Shown here in pieces: positions 34,152 to 52,400 of a stretch of 64,000 nt of DNA. Source of the stretch: Daphnia carinata. Taxonomy: Eukaryota > Arthropoda > Branchiopoda > Diplostraca > Daphniidae. The notes under the pieces were generated by a model. That model was given only the letters and a program-made list of their open reading frames with translations, searched no databases and had not been told where the DNA came from. The stretch spans positions 3,820,679 through 3,884,678 of the forward strand of contig NC_081337.1 of NCBI RefSeq assembly GCF_022539665.2, in the 5' to 3' direction. Positions within the stretch are counted from its first letter, which is position 1; the number at the start of each line of letters is the position of its first letter. A program made the translations under genes and the position numbers.

Positions 34152-37116
34152 ATGGGGTTGTGTTGTTTTGGGTCATCTGATCGCGTTGAGCCCGGACCAC
34201 CACAGGTAAAAAATGACTTCATTAAAAACTCATGGCTATGACTCACGCATCTCGATTTCTTTTGGCTGACTAATGATTCACGTATTTTTCACATCTAGAG
34301 TGGTAGAAGGCGACAGAGTGATGATTTCCATGGTGTCGTCGACGAGCGCAGCTGTACCGACATAGCATTTTTGGCAATTTTCCTGGCTTTTCTAGGCGGA
34401 CTGGTACAGCAACTATTTCTGATTTGTAACGGTGATTTTTGGCCTAGTTAACCATTTTTTTTTCGTGTGTGTGTTTTCCTCCTGTATTTAGGGATATGGA
34501 CTTTATTATGCCGTTGAACGAGGAGATAGTAATCGCACGGTTTTCGGTTTTGACATCGATGGCGACATATGTGGTCGATCAAACAGCCCCCACCCGAATA
34601 TCACGACCAGTGGCAAGGACACTAGCCGACAGACGTAAGAGACCCTTATAATTTTGCATACGCATAATTGAAATTGTTAGAACTGATTTTGATATCATTT
34701 GAGATTCCTCGACATTGAGTCCTTCGCCTTGAATAATTTGGATCCGGTTATCGTGGGAAGATGTGTTAACAGTTGCCCAACCAACAGGTAACTAAACTCT
34801 TGTTACAACTTTCATTTTTCATGACTGAAACGGAAAATGGTTTTTGCTCTATTCGAAATTCAGGTCACCTCCTATCTTAAACCGCTGTTTGGAAATTCAC
34901 GCAAAGTCGACTGAAGCGACCAGTTGGTTCTTGAGTTCCACTGGATTGGCCAAGTTTTTCAACGTGAGTTCGCATTGAGTCTCAAATTCTTTTCGTCTGA
35001 TTTGTGACGTCATTTTTTCTATACAGCAATTCGCCTTAGATTTTCAGCTTTGTTGGAGAGAGGTTGTTTACCTCTGCCTCATAGCATTGGGTATTATTTT
35101 ATACACACCGTTTTATTACCTTTTCATTGTTTTAACATTTTTTTTGCCCCTCTTTTTTTCAAGGTTTATCGCTGGTACTTACTGTTCTCTTCCGCTTCTT
35201 AGCCGGTGCGATGATTTGGTTGTTGCTGATTGCCCTCGTCCTCGGCTCATTCGGTGGTACGGGTTACCTCTGGTATTATCGATAAAGCCAATCGTTTTGT
35301 TTTTCACACACGTGCTTTAATTCCATCCTTGCGTTAAAACAGGTGGTTATGGCATGGAATGCGGGGCACTTCCGGGGAGAATAGCATGTTAGCTTACGCA
35401 ATCCTCATGTCAGTTGTATCCGTAAGTTTTGTTTTTCGCATCCGGTTTGTTAAAAAAAAAAAAAACTTGAATTTGAATGTATGCAGGTTTTAATTTTGCT
35501 GATAGTCGTGGCCATGAGAAAACGGGTTGAGCTGGTGGCAGCCTTGTTTCGAGAAGCCGGAAAATCTGTACACGCCATGCCACTTCTTCTCATTCAACCG
35601 ATATGGACTTTATTGGCCTTGTGCATTCTGTGCGCGGCATGGGCCTATGCCGCGTTGTGGATTGAAAGCGCCGGATATCCAACTAGGACGGAAGCTGGGA
35701 CCGTTTTCTTTAGAAAAGATACATTTTTGCAAGTAGGTCGCGACAAAAGAGGACATCCGATAAAATTATAAAAAAAAAAAAAAAAAGGAATAATGACAAT
35801 GTATTGATCGTCTTTGCCGAAGGTCATCCGTTGGTACAATATCTTTGCGGCCCTTTGGATTTCGCAGCTTTGTTTGGCATGCCAAAACCTTATTATTGCT
35901 GGGGCCGTTGCTAATTGGTTTTTTACGAGGTATGCTACGAAATTTGATGATTTTATTTTCTTGTCTAAATGTTTTTATCGATTTTATTAGAGATAAATCA
36001 CGCTTAGGTTGTCCAGTAGCAAGATCAGTGGGTTACGCAGTTCGCTATCATTTGGGCTCGTTAGCGTTTGGCTCTTTGCTGATCGCCTTAATGAAACTGG
36101 TCCGCATGCTGTTTAATTATTTGGAGCGCAAACTACGGAATTCCAATACGTCATGTTTCGGTTTAGTTACTTGTTTAACCTGTTTTTGCAAGTGCTGCCT
36201 TTATTGCTTCGAGAAGTTTCTTCAAGGCCTCTGTTCGAATGCCTTCATAGAAATCGGTAGGACCATCTGCTATTTCTATTTATCGTTTTCCTTTGGATTA
36301 TGACGCAATCGCTTTGTGATCTACCCTCTAAATCTCTCAGCCATTTACGGAGAGAATTTCTGCTGGTCGGCTGGACGGGCTTTCAAAATGCTGTCGAACA
36401 ACGCGCTGCGTGTCATCGCAATCAATTCTGTTGGTGATTTTATTCTCTTCCTGGGAAAAGCTGGCGTTGTCACTGCTGTCGTCTTCATCGGAATCGAATT
36501 GATCAAAGTATTGATTTCTCCCCAATATCCTTACACTCTTATAATGCAATCTTTTTTTTTGTGTTTTGTTTTGTACTCTTTTTTCAAAAAGGATAAACCC
36601 GGTGTCGTGTATATCTGGACGCCAATCCTCATCGCGGCCATTTTCGCTTACTTGATTGCCCATTGTTTTATCTCCGTCTTCGAAGTAAATCATTTATTTT
36701 ATAGCCTACTTTTTTTATTCTTAACTAAATTTATCTTTTATTTTTTAGATGTGCATCGATACAGTTTTCATTTGCTTTTGCGAAGACTGCGAGATCAACA
36801 ACGGACAGGACCAACCGTATTTCATGAGCCGCGGACTGATGGTGAGTAACTCAACGTCAATTTGCTTAAGTTTAATGAGAACTGTTATATGTTGTTTTTA
36901 TTTTTATGCAACGCATCCAAGGAATTCGTGGAGAAGAGTAAAAAAGCTCTCAGAGCGCGTGCTGGTAGAGATCGTGCCCGGCAACAGCAACCAAAAGGGG
37001 CGTACGATAATCCGGCGATGGATTCTGTCAACGATCATGGGGCTTGGAACACTGGAGTTCCGCCTCCTCCCTATGAATTCCATCCCACTGCCCCTCCTCT
37101 CAGTTCCCGAAGATAA
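34152..37116 (+). CDS. SLC44A1-like: Choline transporter-like protein (SLC44A family)
   Basis: Fifteen exons (34152-34205, 34299-34403, 34492-34634, 34704-34787, 34864-34963, 35027-35090, 35164-35272, 35343-35421, 35487-35732, 35823-35929, 35991-36256, 36341-36507, 36592-36684, 36749-36841, 36922-37116) give 634 residues; human CTL1 has about 657. Features in order are MGLCCFGSSD, ERSCTDIAFLAIFLAF (first membrane helix), FDIDGDICG, a cysteine-bearing ectodomain, GSFGGTGYLWW, VVAMRKRVELVAALFREAGK, PLLLIQPIWTLLAL, TRDKSRLGCPVARSVGYAVR, YHLGSLAFGSLLIALMKL and FKMLSNNALRVIAINSVGDF. CTL proteins carry choline or ethanolamine across the plasma or mitochondrial membrane for phospholipid synthesis. 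Gly2 of MGxCC could be acylated. The cytosolic tail ends in a proline-rich PPPPYEFHPTAPPL stretch. Confidence 0.93.
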
Positions 37117-37832
37117 AATAAAAAAAAATAAAAAGATTTTTTTTTTTGTGTGTGTGTGTAGCCAACACGCAAGTATCTGATATGCGATCAATGAGTCATT
37201 TCCTCGCTGTGTATATTTTATGGAAGTACTTTGGGTTATATGGTAATCTTAATTCAAGTGAATTGTTTGTTATAAAAAAATGCTCTTCTTTGACGCCGAC
37301 CGTTTGTTAATTGAAAAAATCGGTTTGTTTTTATCGATTCAGCATATCACAGAATTTGTATTGGATTCGCGTTTTCTAACTCTCCGTTCTAATGTTTGTA
37401 TACCATTGGTTGTTCTTCTATCTTGTTAGTAAATAGTAAACGTGATTAATCGTTTTCTACGGCCGAACGAAGTGAGTGATCCTATAACTGTCACGTGTGA
37501 TTCATGCTCAATTTTTTTCAGCAACAAAGAAATGGAACCAAGGCAAGTTTTGGATCGATATCCATTATCTGGATTGGCTTCGTCTATTTTTCTCCGTTTT
37601 AATACCATTCGGCAACGTCTCGCGTCCCTTCGCGGGAGCAAAAACATCCGAAAAATCCCGGCCATCCAACATTCAGTGCTGTCTGCTTTGAACGGGAAGG
37701 TCGCGCGGGATAACTGCTCCCACCGCGATACTATTTGTTTTCTTTTTTCGTTTTCTTTCTTTCTTTTTATGCTTTTCTTCTTCTTCGTTGGCATCGAATA
37801 TGTAACCTAGATGTACTCATATCTGTGCTTCG
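37117..37832. other. Intergenic region SLC44/CAMKMT
   Basis: 716 bases. Overlapping open frames at 37426-37810 on both strands have no domain and a pyrimidine-rich end. I see no gene. Confidence 0.5.
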
Positions 37833-39422
37833 ATGGATCATGGAGAGGAGAAGTCGCTCTGTCCAGAGAGCAACCAACTTATTGCGAGAACGCGATGGAA
37901 ATTGTTAGCAAAGGTTTGATTATTATTTTTTTAAAACTTCATTTTAATAATGCGAAATAAAAAGAATTTAAAATTTTTATGTTTGCAGGTTTTACACAAG
38001 ACGAACGCTGAGAATGGCCAATCGAGTTCTCAGCTTGCCCCAACTACCTCAAGAGAGTTGTATGGCCTTTTTGAGTGGCATGTTTTAGAATCAAATAGAT
38101 TTTGGAAAGATACTACTGGCCAGTGGTTACAGTGTTGTTCATTTAACTACCCACATTTTTCTCTAAATGTTAGGTAACATCTACTTTATTCTTCGAACCG
38201 CTAGATAAATGACTCGTACCCTTTTTATAGATTTCTCATCAATCAATTTTCCATCAACGAATTAACAGGGTTCAATAATACAGGAAATGTGTGTAAGTAA
38301 AAAATTTGCATAGAATTCCCCGTTTTTGTTTATGTTATAGCACACACATTTCCTTGAAAAAACACAATCATTTGTGGGTTAGCATACGAAATGGGGAAAG
38401 ATGCACACACAAAAAAGCCCTAATAACAATCACTCTTGACCCGTGCCCACATAGGTGTTTGGCCCTCAGAGGAGGTCCTGGCCTATTACTGTATGAAGAA
38501 TAACTATGTGTTCAAACAGAAAACCGTCCTAGAGCTAGGTGGAGGTATGACATGCCTCGCTTCCTTTGCGGTTGCCAAAACGTCTGACGCAACTTTAGTC
38601 GCTTGCACTGATGGCAATCCAGCTTCCGTAGAAAACGTTAAGCGCATAATCCAGCACAATAATCTCAGCAGCACCTGCCCAATAACCGCCCAGTATGTGT
38701 TTCTTGCCTTTGACATTAAGTAGTTTTTAATGATTGAGAGTCTCTTATTGTTCGTCATTCTGAGCTGAGTTTCATTACAAAGATGACATATCTCTTTAGA
38801 GTGTTAGACTGGAAGAACGAATCGTCCTTTAAAGACATGGAATCGATGTGGGACGTCATTCTCTGTGCTGATTGGTATAATCAATTTAAATCACAGCGCA
38901 TTTGATGTTTTGAATTCTAATTTCAACTGCCACCGTATCCGCAGTTTGTTTTTCGATGACGGACGTCAAGCTCTAGTAGATACCATGCAGCGGATAACAA
39001 CACGCAACGTGAGTAGCCAAATGTTTATTTAGCCTGCGTCCTTTTCGTCATGTTTTTCTTTCTTAATCTCAAGACTTGAGAAATGATATCTCTTTAATTA
39101 TTTTTTTGCTTGTTTTCGTTTCTCTGTTTTTCATGCGTACCCACCGCTCTTCTCCTTCAGGGACTAATTTTAATCATGGCACCAAGACGAGGCCGCACGC
39201 TAGACGCTTTCCTGGAACTCTGCCACGGCAAGTTTGATATCTACCTCGAAGAAGAATTTGACGACGATGTCACTCTCTCCCACCAAAAGGTTATATTTTT
39301 TCTCTTTTTGTTTTTTTTTAACTCGTCATAATTTGTATTTTTGCTTTTTTCAGAAGTTGCTGAGCCCGGATTACAATTCTGATCACAACTATCCGCTACT
39401 GGTCCAGTTAAAGAAACGTTAA
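37833..39422 (+). CDS. CAMKMT: Calmodulin-lysine N-methyltransferase
   Basis: Eight exons (37833-37913, 37989-38173, 38231-38292, 38455-38692, 38800-38874, 38945-39008, 39161-39289, 39354-39422) give 300 residues; human CAMKMT has 323. The N-terminal region includes RTRWKLLAKVLHKTN, matching the human KWKLLRQVLKQK block. The class I methyltransferase core follows: VWPSEEVLAYYCMKNNYVF, motif I ELGGGMTCLASFAVAK, acidic loop DGNPASVENV, LDWKNES, CADCLFFDDGRQALVD and a final NSDHNYPLLVQLKKR. The enzyme trimethylates a lysine of calmodulin (Lys115 in vertebrates) using S-adenosylmethionine in the cytosol and nucleus. The start was placed at the only ATG that gives the conserved first exon. Confidence 0.93.
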
Positions 39423-39629
39423 TCTTTCCTTTACACCCTAAAATTTTGATAATGTTTTAGCTTCGTAATTTGAATTTTTTTCGTGTGAATCTTCCGGTTG
39501 CAATTGTTTTTCATGTGTGCAGTTTTATTTCTTGACTCTCGAATGTGATCTTCAAATCAGCAATACAAAAAAAAAGTCCTGATTAATTAATTATATTGAT
39601 TTTTTTTTTTAGCTGCTTACCTCGTTGAA

Positions 39630-41711
39630 TTATTTATTGCTAAATTTGAAAGCTGTGGTGCGATGATAAACCGTCCCTGGCCGGAGAACGGAATCCGGGA
39701 AATTGGGCTAAGCGATTTTTTAAAAATAGAATATCTCGCGCAATATTGATTCAGTCAGTACAAGGTACCTGATTGATGGCGTTCGGGAAATTTTGAGTTT
39801 CTATGCACAGACCTCCGTGCATGGCATAAAAAGCGCCATTTTTCCCTAATAAGGAGTTATCAGTGGGAAGAAAATTGCCCGTGTAAAGCTGAAAACCCGG
39901 TTGATTGCTGAACACTTGCATTCGCCGTCCAGATTTGGGATGCCATAATTGGGCAACTAATGGAAGTGTTTGATCAAATTTAAACGAACTCCCGCTGGCC
40001 ACGAAATTGTGATCGTATCCTCCATCGGGGATCAGTTGAATGACATCGCCCAAACGAGTTTCATTCCTCAAATCGAATGCTGTGCCATTCACCGTGGCTA
40101 TTTCTCCGGTTGGGATTTTTCCATCATTAACGGGCGTGTAATGATTTGCATAAAGCCGAATGCGATGATCGTAAAGTTCTTGACGTCCAGCATCGTGTCC
40201 AGCCAAATTAAAGTAAGCGTGATTGGCAAGATTGACAGGTGTTGGGCGATCTGTCGATGCCTTGAAATCAATAATTAATTCATCCGAATCCGTTAACCTA
40301 TAATTAAAAATCCCGCATTAATTCCCGTGCGTTGATTAAATAAAATAATAATTAAAAAAATAAATACTTACGTGTAAGTGACTTGAGCGTAAAGATGGCC
40401 AGGATATCCTTCTTCCATATGCGGACTGGAGTATGTGAACGTAACGCTTCCATCGTGATGTACGTACGGCTGCCAGTTGACTTTATCAAAGCCAACATTA
40501 CCACCGTGCAGATGATTATCTCCATTGTTAGTTGCCAGTTGATATTCAACCCCGTCCAAACGAAAACGGCCTTTTGCGATCCGGTTTGCGACTCGACCCA
40601 CTGTGCTGCCAAAGTAAGGATTCCGTCCTTTCAAGCCCATAAATCCTGCAATAAAAAAAACTGTTCGCTCTAGGTTTAATTATAAACACAGGTCCCCCAT
40701 CCTCCCAACGGCTGGCAGAACGAAAGGAATTCAAACGTTCTTTCCCGAAAGCGTTCGGAAATCTGTAAGGCATATCTAGAAACAGAGTCTTTCATTTTTT
40801 TTTTTGTCGTTGGGTTCTACCCCTATACGGATGAAATAAATGTTGAGCATTGTCTTTGTGTGTGCCACGTCCAAAATTCGTTGGTGGAACGTGATATTGG
40901 ATAGATTCCATTTGTCTTTCCTGTGTATATCCCACCCTTTTTATTGCTCCGCCAACGACGGATACAAAGAACAGTAATAGGAAAACGCCTCGTTTTATTT
41001 ATACAGTCTTCCATATCCTTCCGCTGTTTTCTCTCGTGAATCTATTCTTGACGTGCCGTTCAACTCTACCTGACATTGACCGATCGCTGACTACGTCTGT
41101 GTATCTGAGGGGAAAATGGGGGAGGGAGGAACTGTTTGGAACGAAATAGCCGTTAACAAGCTGTTTAGGAAAAATAAAGCGACGCTGTCGGACAGCACAA
41201 AGTCACGGGAGCTCGTTATTTTGCTGTGTCGGGGTAGTAGTTCATCACTCAGGTGCTAAACAATTGAGTCTTTCATCAACTGATTAGGTACAACACAAAG
41301 AGGGGCGGTTGTTTCGACCGAGCTCAAAGTAAAAATGCTTCTAAATATTATTTAAAAAAAAAGAATTTACCATCTAAATCATCAAAACCGAGAAGCACAT
41401 CGTCAAACGTTCCGTTCCGGTCGGGAATAAAGAGATTCGTTAGCGTAGCACCGAACGTAATTAACTGCACTTTGACTCCACGTCGATTAGTCAGCGTGAA
41501 TTTTGTGACAGTTTCATTTCCTTTCGATGATTGAATCACACCAAACTGTTCTTGAGACACTTGTGTTTGCGACGTTTTAACTAGAGAAATTTAAAATTAT
41601 GAGGCGATAACATATTGATTGTAGTTATGTGTTTGTACCAGTGCCAGTAAAAGGCAATATGTTCACAGCGTAAAGCGAACTTAAGACCAAGTAGATGAGA
41701 AATGATATCAT
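39630..41711 (-). CDS. GALM-like: Aldose 1-epimerase (galactose mutarotase), secreted form
   Basis: Five exons (41711-41639, 41580-41371, 40645-40372, 40297-39769, 39707-39630) give 387 residues. A signal peptide (MISFLIYLVLSSLYAVNIL) precedes the mutarotase fold: LITFGATLTNLFIPDRNG, NPYFGSTVGRVANRI, NHLHGGNVGFDKVNW, the catalytic-histidine block NLANHAYFNLAGHD, DHNFV, and catalytic glutamate in HGGLCIETQNFPNAINQP. The family interconverts alpha and beta anomers of galactose and glucose. Human GALM (342 residues) is cytosolic, so the leader makes this a likely extracellular or gut-lumen enzyme (inference). The last exon was found by matching the conserved PNFPDSVLRPG tail. Two long introns (about 725 and 74 bases) separate exons 2-4. 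Confidence 0.93.
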
Positions 41712-42157
41712 GGCGTTGAATGCTTCGCTACTACTGAACTCACGTCATAGTTTTTCCCCTTCGGCAATTGAATTCATTTTGCTCCGGCATTTGTTGTGGC
41801 ACGTACGTAAAAAATAACAATCAGGAGGAAATACCCACGAACAATTGCTGATTGTGTTGTGAGGTAGAATATATGGACCGTGCATTTGTAGATTGTAAAC
41901 TATACAGGATTGATTTTTGTTTGAACGATGTTTGAATAAACAAATTCTTGCTAAATTGCATAGAGGAATTCTAGCGGACGCGAGCACAAACGAAGAGCAA
42001 ACGCCGTGCAAATCCGGGAGTTCCAGACATTCAATCGCTATATAAGAACGGCATCAGTTAAAAGGTAATGTACGTGTATATTTTGTTATGTTCACTCGCA
42101 AACAGCAATTATATTTAAAGAGCAGTACTATATATAAAAAAAAACTTCGGGCTACTA
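41712..42157. other. Intergenic region GALM-like promoter/ATPase 3' end
   Basis: 446 bases with the GALM-like promoter and the ATPase 3' UTR. No gene seen. Confidence 0.6.
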
Positions 42158-46827
<4,670 letters not shown>

Positions 46828-49447
46828 AATTTAGAGGAAAGCAAATTTTAAAAAATGGCACAATGAGAACCTTCTCATCATTTTCTACGATGTTGATTTT
46901 CCCTATCGATTTATAGCAGTTGTAAGTACGTCCGTGTTCAATTGTACGTACAGGACAACAACCGTCAGGACAACACTTGGCAACGTGAAACTCACCTATG
47001 ATTGAAATCCATATCCATTCCTCTGTTTTATAACATTACCTTTTTTTCCCTTCCGAAAATGAGAGAAGGGACGTGCCGACCTGTCTCGTAGCAGATGAAT
47101 CCGGAATTTACTAGCGAATGTAAAAACGTTAGATGAATCTCTTTGCAAGAGCTTACACCATAAACATGTATTACACATCTGACACGAAAGCTTTAGATTA
47201 TAGGCCACTAAGAAAGCCGTGGATTATTCCATCATCGTAGGGTTAGGGACACCGAGACCTTGACATCAATGAATCATGTTCAAAATTATTATGCATCGGC
47301 AATAACGTGATTGTTTAACAACAAAACAATTTATCTCGAAGATATTTGTTAGTTGGTGATAGTTATTTTTCAAAAACTATTCCATATAAGGCCCTATAAT
47401 AATAAGATGTTGAAGAAATTAGAGAAATAATTGGATTTGGTTCATCGTATAAGTGTGTTATTAACAAATTGCTGTCAATTTGAGGTCAACGGATGTTTGA
47501 TGGAAAGAATGTGGCGTGATGTGATTTCTAATTGACGGCTTGAAGGTGGTACGCATATTCGAAAAGATCTGCAATTCCAATGTCGCATTAAACACATCGC
47601 ACGTAGGGGATGACATTGCGAAAGAATTTGCTTTAAACGGTTCCAGCAGATACTGATAGGGCTTCCTATGGTGATATTTGTTCAATCAAAGTAGAGAAAG
47701 TAATCTGTTCAGGTTACACATTGTGCAATTGGACAGTTTTACGAAAACATGACTAGAACTGGGCGCTCTAGTCCACTTAGACACACGTCTCTGTCGTTGG
47801 GTTTACATTAACACGGGCCGGCATCGAGATCATTCCGTATGCGCACCAGAAAACGACAGCCCTCTTCCAGACAATTTAATATGCTAAGTTCGATCTTGTT
47901 TTTTTCATTTCTCGTGCAAACGAAACACACGATAATATGCCGACAGGTAATTTCTTTTTCTTGTCAGGTAACGCGTGAAAGAGGAATAAGTAATGACGAT
48001 GCACGGCACAGTACGGTGACTACTCTTTATGTGTTTTAAACGCATCGCCAAAGTAAAAAAAAAATGAAAATTTAACGATGTACCTGGAATAATAAAAATC
48101 ATTCTGTTTAGAAGAAAAAACGGAATGTATAAAATAAAATTTTTTTTGTTAGCAATGCCATTTTTTAAATTTTTAGTTTGCTCGGTCTGGTATTTTCAAT
48201 CGTCCCTTATCCTATACCGAAATTCCAGTCGTGGCTCATTTTACGAAGCGTTTCAGCATGATTAATATCTCCGTGTTATCCCTTCCTAACCTTATATAGT
48301 CTAAAAGCTTACATATAGTCGTTGAGATGGCATCTTCCCTTCCATTAGCAACCATGAATTAAATTTCATGACGGGGCTTGATCAGAAAATTCTGAAAACT
48401 ATTGTACACAATTTGAAATAAGATGCACAAAACAAATGGACAACAAATCGATGAAACGACAATCACGTACGATGACGGGCCTTGAAATTTTACCATGCAT
48501 AAAATTACAATACCGGATTATTCGGGCTAATGCAATACAGCTTATCATTGATAAAACAATGTTGATTGAACTCTGTCCACGGAATAATGTATCGGCCATT
48601 TTTTTTTTATTTTGAAAACGTCTATGGCAAAAATTTCCAGAAAAATGGCTGATACCCAACCGTAACACATTAATCACGTATCTTTCGCACTAGCAATGAA
48701 TAGAAATCTTCGCAACAGGTTTCGCCTATTGACATTCACGCCAGGCATTCGTAACGAAAACAAACATCAAGGACATCTTCAAACAACGCTAGTAATAAGT
48801 TGGCCAACAGCTAGAGGAGAGCAGACAATCGTTCGTACGTAGCACGCATCCATGTTCAGTGGATACACCTGTGGCAACCATGAAAGGACAAGGCTTTAAA
48901 ACTATAGAATAGGCCATTTATTTTTCTAGAATTTCAACACACAACCGGGTCCAGGCCAAAACGAAATTGGATTAAACCTTCCACATCTGGCCGACTTTGC
49001 GAATTTCTCCGGGAAAATTCTAAAGACATCGTGGAAGGTACTCATTTGAATGAGACATAGCAAAACGTTTACTAAAAATATCAGTGAATTGAAAGTATAA
49101 TGACGTTGGTATGGACCACTTCTTTCCAGTTGCACGCCGACACCGACGACGCCTGGACGTTGGACAGAGGTCTGACGAAAGCTGACCGGAATACGCAGAT
49201 GTTTGCCTTACTTTGGGTACAGCTTTCATTTTACTAGATCTCCCTCTCTCTTTTTTCTATTTGCGCAATGTGTTTGCCATTGCGGTACACTTATGTCCTT
49301 TATTCGGTTTCGTTAACGAACGTAGTTAACTAGGGTCACGTTGTTCCGTTCTCCAACAACCGAAGGATCATCAGGACCCATTCAAAGCAAGGTACGTGTT
49401 AAATCAGTGATGTCGAGTATTGATAACATCTCACATTAAAAAAGGAA
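46828..49447. other. Intergenic region ATPase/otopetrin
   Basis: 2.6 kb between two divergently transcribed genes. Several short open frames on both strands have no recognisable domain. Upstream non-coding exons of either gene may lie here. Confidence 0.5.
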
Positions 49448-52400
49448 ATGCAACCCATCGAGTTGACTCCGTTGATCAACACTGTGTTGCTAACCGATTC
49501 AAAGTGCACCGATGTGGTAGAATTTAACGAGAGCCACCATCGAGTTCCATCGTCCAGCAGTTTAGCTGCTCTCCCCGCAATGGAAACGCTTCCACGCAGC
49601 ATCCGATCAGAAGAAAACGAGATTTTTGCTTCGGTTGTGGTGGACGAGCCGAAATGTGAAACCGAGTTGTTGGAGCTACAGCCAAACCAAAACAATCAAC
49701 AAAGTGCATCTCTTCGGAGGTTGAAATCGACTGTGGAACGGGATGACGCGTCTGAGGGTATGATGGAAAACAAAAATATGAATCGCAAACGAAACTCTCC
49801 TAACCGCTGTAACAACGTTTCACATTTTCGAAGATTACCATCCACTCCGTAAGATTATGAGGTATCACTTGCTCCTTTCATTGTTCTCATTTTGTGTTTT
49901 CTATCGTGGCTTAGATGGACGACACGCGATGGAACGCCATTGCCCAGCACGTTTACTTTGGGCATTGTTCCGCACGATTTATCTATGCGATGGAAAGAAC
50001 GCGGAGAGTAAGACACGTCAATAATTCACTTTCAAAAACCGCGTTATAACGAAACGTTGCATTTTATTTGGATTTGATTACGTAACAAAAGTAACGCATT
50101 GCTGACAGTTATCAGCGCCCTTTACGCCAAACTGTTGGTTGTCATGGGTCTGGCTTTCCCCATGACGGAGGTCATCTCCAATCACGTACCATCGTTCTCG
50201 TATTTGGTATACAAAATTCATAGACTGCACTCGAGATTCTTCATGTTATTATCATATCTTCCAACATTTCAGGGATTTTATTTGTACCTCTATTTTGGTT
50301 CCATCGCCTACTTCCTATTTGTGTTCTTCACTATGTTGAAAAATCGGGCAGCTAAGGGAAACCGTTACTTTGGTAAGATGTCATCAATTTTCACCTGTCC
50401 ATTTTCTTTTTTGATAAACAAACGTAAATTGTTTTGAAGAATAATTCATTACGCACACAGCGTTTGTTGTAGAGATTACAGTTGCGGCTCACGCACTCTC
50501 TTAGCCAGCACGTACCGCTTTGTTTGACTTTTCACGCAAACGTGATTGCGTTGTGGGAACGTCCGAGCTACACCTTACAACGACCGAGCTGCCTTGCGTG
50601 CTATATCCATTATTAAAATTTGTGTTGGACATTGATTATGTTGAACGATTTTTAAATGTTGTGTATTAAGGTCGACAAATAACTAGCATTTTGTTTTTAG
50701 GAATTGTAGCCTGCAATTTAATGCATAACGATATTATATACTCAAAACAAATGATTTTTCAACAATAGGATGTGGACGTATTAAATCTCACAAAGAGTCT
50801 GATCTCAAAGAGATGGCGGGGTACTGCCCGGAAGAATCTCCCTCGCGATCGTTCGGGAAAACGTCAAGTCAACATTGCGGATCATTTTACCTTCGCATTG
50901 GTGCAGTCGGTATTGTTTAAGAGCCTCTAATTCTCGTGGCGTTACTGTCATTGCTGATATGATTGCGCATTTTTAGCTTTTGGAGTGGGCTCAATGATTT
51001 ATTCGGGCTTGGAATTCGCACAGTATTTTGAGACTGACCCTGGTAGCAAATGTCATAATATTTTAATGGCTGCCACGCCCGCAGCCCGAATGGTTTTCAC
51101 GTTCATTCAGATGTACTTCATTTTTTTGAATGCTAAGGTAGGACTTTTGTTTTTATCAAATCCTTGATTGCTTTTACTCGTATAACGCGATGGCTAAAAC
51201 AGATGGCCGTCTACTGTAAACCAAGAGCCATTGCTTATTTTGGCTTGATGCACATGGTAGCCACCAATCTCTGCGTTTGGTTAAACGTCATCATCGAAGA
51301 AACGAAACACGAGATTCTTCACCAATTTTCCAATCATCACTCTGATTCTGGTACGTCTAGCACATTCGAAATGAAAGCTCAGAATTTTACAATAACTTGA
51401 TCCAATCAGGTGAACATGACGCCCAGAGCTCATCTCATAGTCACAAATCTTCAGCAAACGTCGTTAAACGACACGCCGAAGCTGTTTTCGATTATGCTAA
51501 CACGGCTGAAGATTCTCCTAACGTGCTGGAAGATGTTCTCAATGGCGGATCGCTTGTGGATGAATGCAAAAGATCCGACATGATGGGCAATGTCGTCCAA
51601 GATGCCAGCCAATTCCTTTTTCCATGCGCTATTGAATACTCACTAATTTGTGCAGCTATTCTTTACGTCATGTGGAAGAATGTCTCCATGGGCGATGATG
51701 ATGGAATCTACAAGCGGAGCAATTCTGGCGGATCGGCCACCGGTCGACGTTCGCGACACCAGTACTCGGTTGATTGTGCCAAAGCTAACAAGGGCCTTTT
51801 TGCCGGTATTTTATTCTGGTCGGCACCATTATTAGTCTCATACTCTTCTTCGCCTTGATAAATAATCCGAATTTTCGGGCGTTGGCCATCATGGAAGTGG
51901 CCGTCTCTCGATTATTGCTCTTCTGCTTGGCATTTTTTGCTACCCTCGTCGGTATTTTCCAGGTGTGTATGGGAAATGCTATTCAAATGAGTTTAGGAAA
52001 AATGAGCCGTGTACTTTGAAAATTTAGATACGCGAACTTGAGTTCGATTCTTCCCGTCATTTCGGATTGGACGCCGTACTCTTGGTAGTAGCTCAAATTG
52101 GATTGATGGCATACAAGTTGTTCACGGTGATCGCTTGCTGCTATTCGGTGAAGAAAGAAGAAACTGAGAATTCAACTCTGGTCCTATTTAGCGCCCTTGC
52201 TGCACTTTTCCAAGTTCGTTGCATTCACTTATTTTAATACTATTGAAAACAAAAGGGAGACAATCCTTTTTGTTTTGACATCTTTACAAAATCTTATCGA
52301 TATTTGTATTTAAATGTTCTAGGCAGTGACGCAAACCTTGTTCATTCTGGATGCATCGAGACGTCACACTTACACGGCCGACCAGCAATCGCGCAAGCCT

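Noticed and set aside
36337-36693. 118-codon minus-strand acidic frame
   Set aside because: Antisense of the SLC44 membrane helices (exons 12-13); hydrophobic codons read in reverse give Asp/Glu/Asn-rich nonsense.
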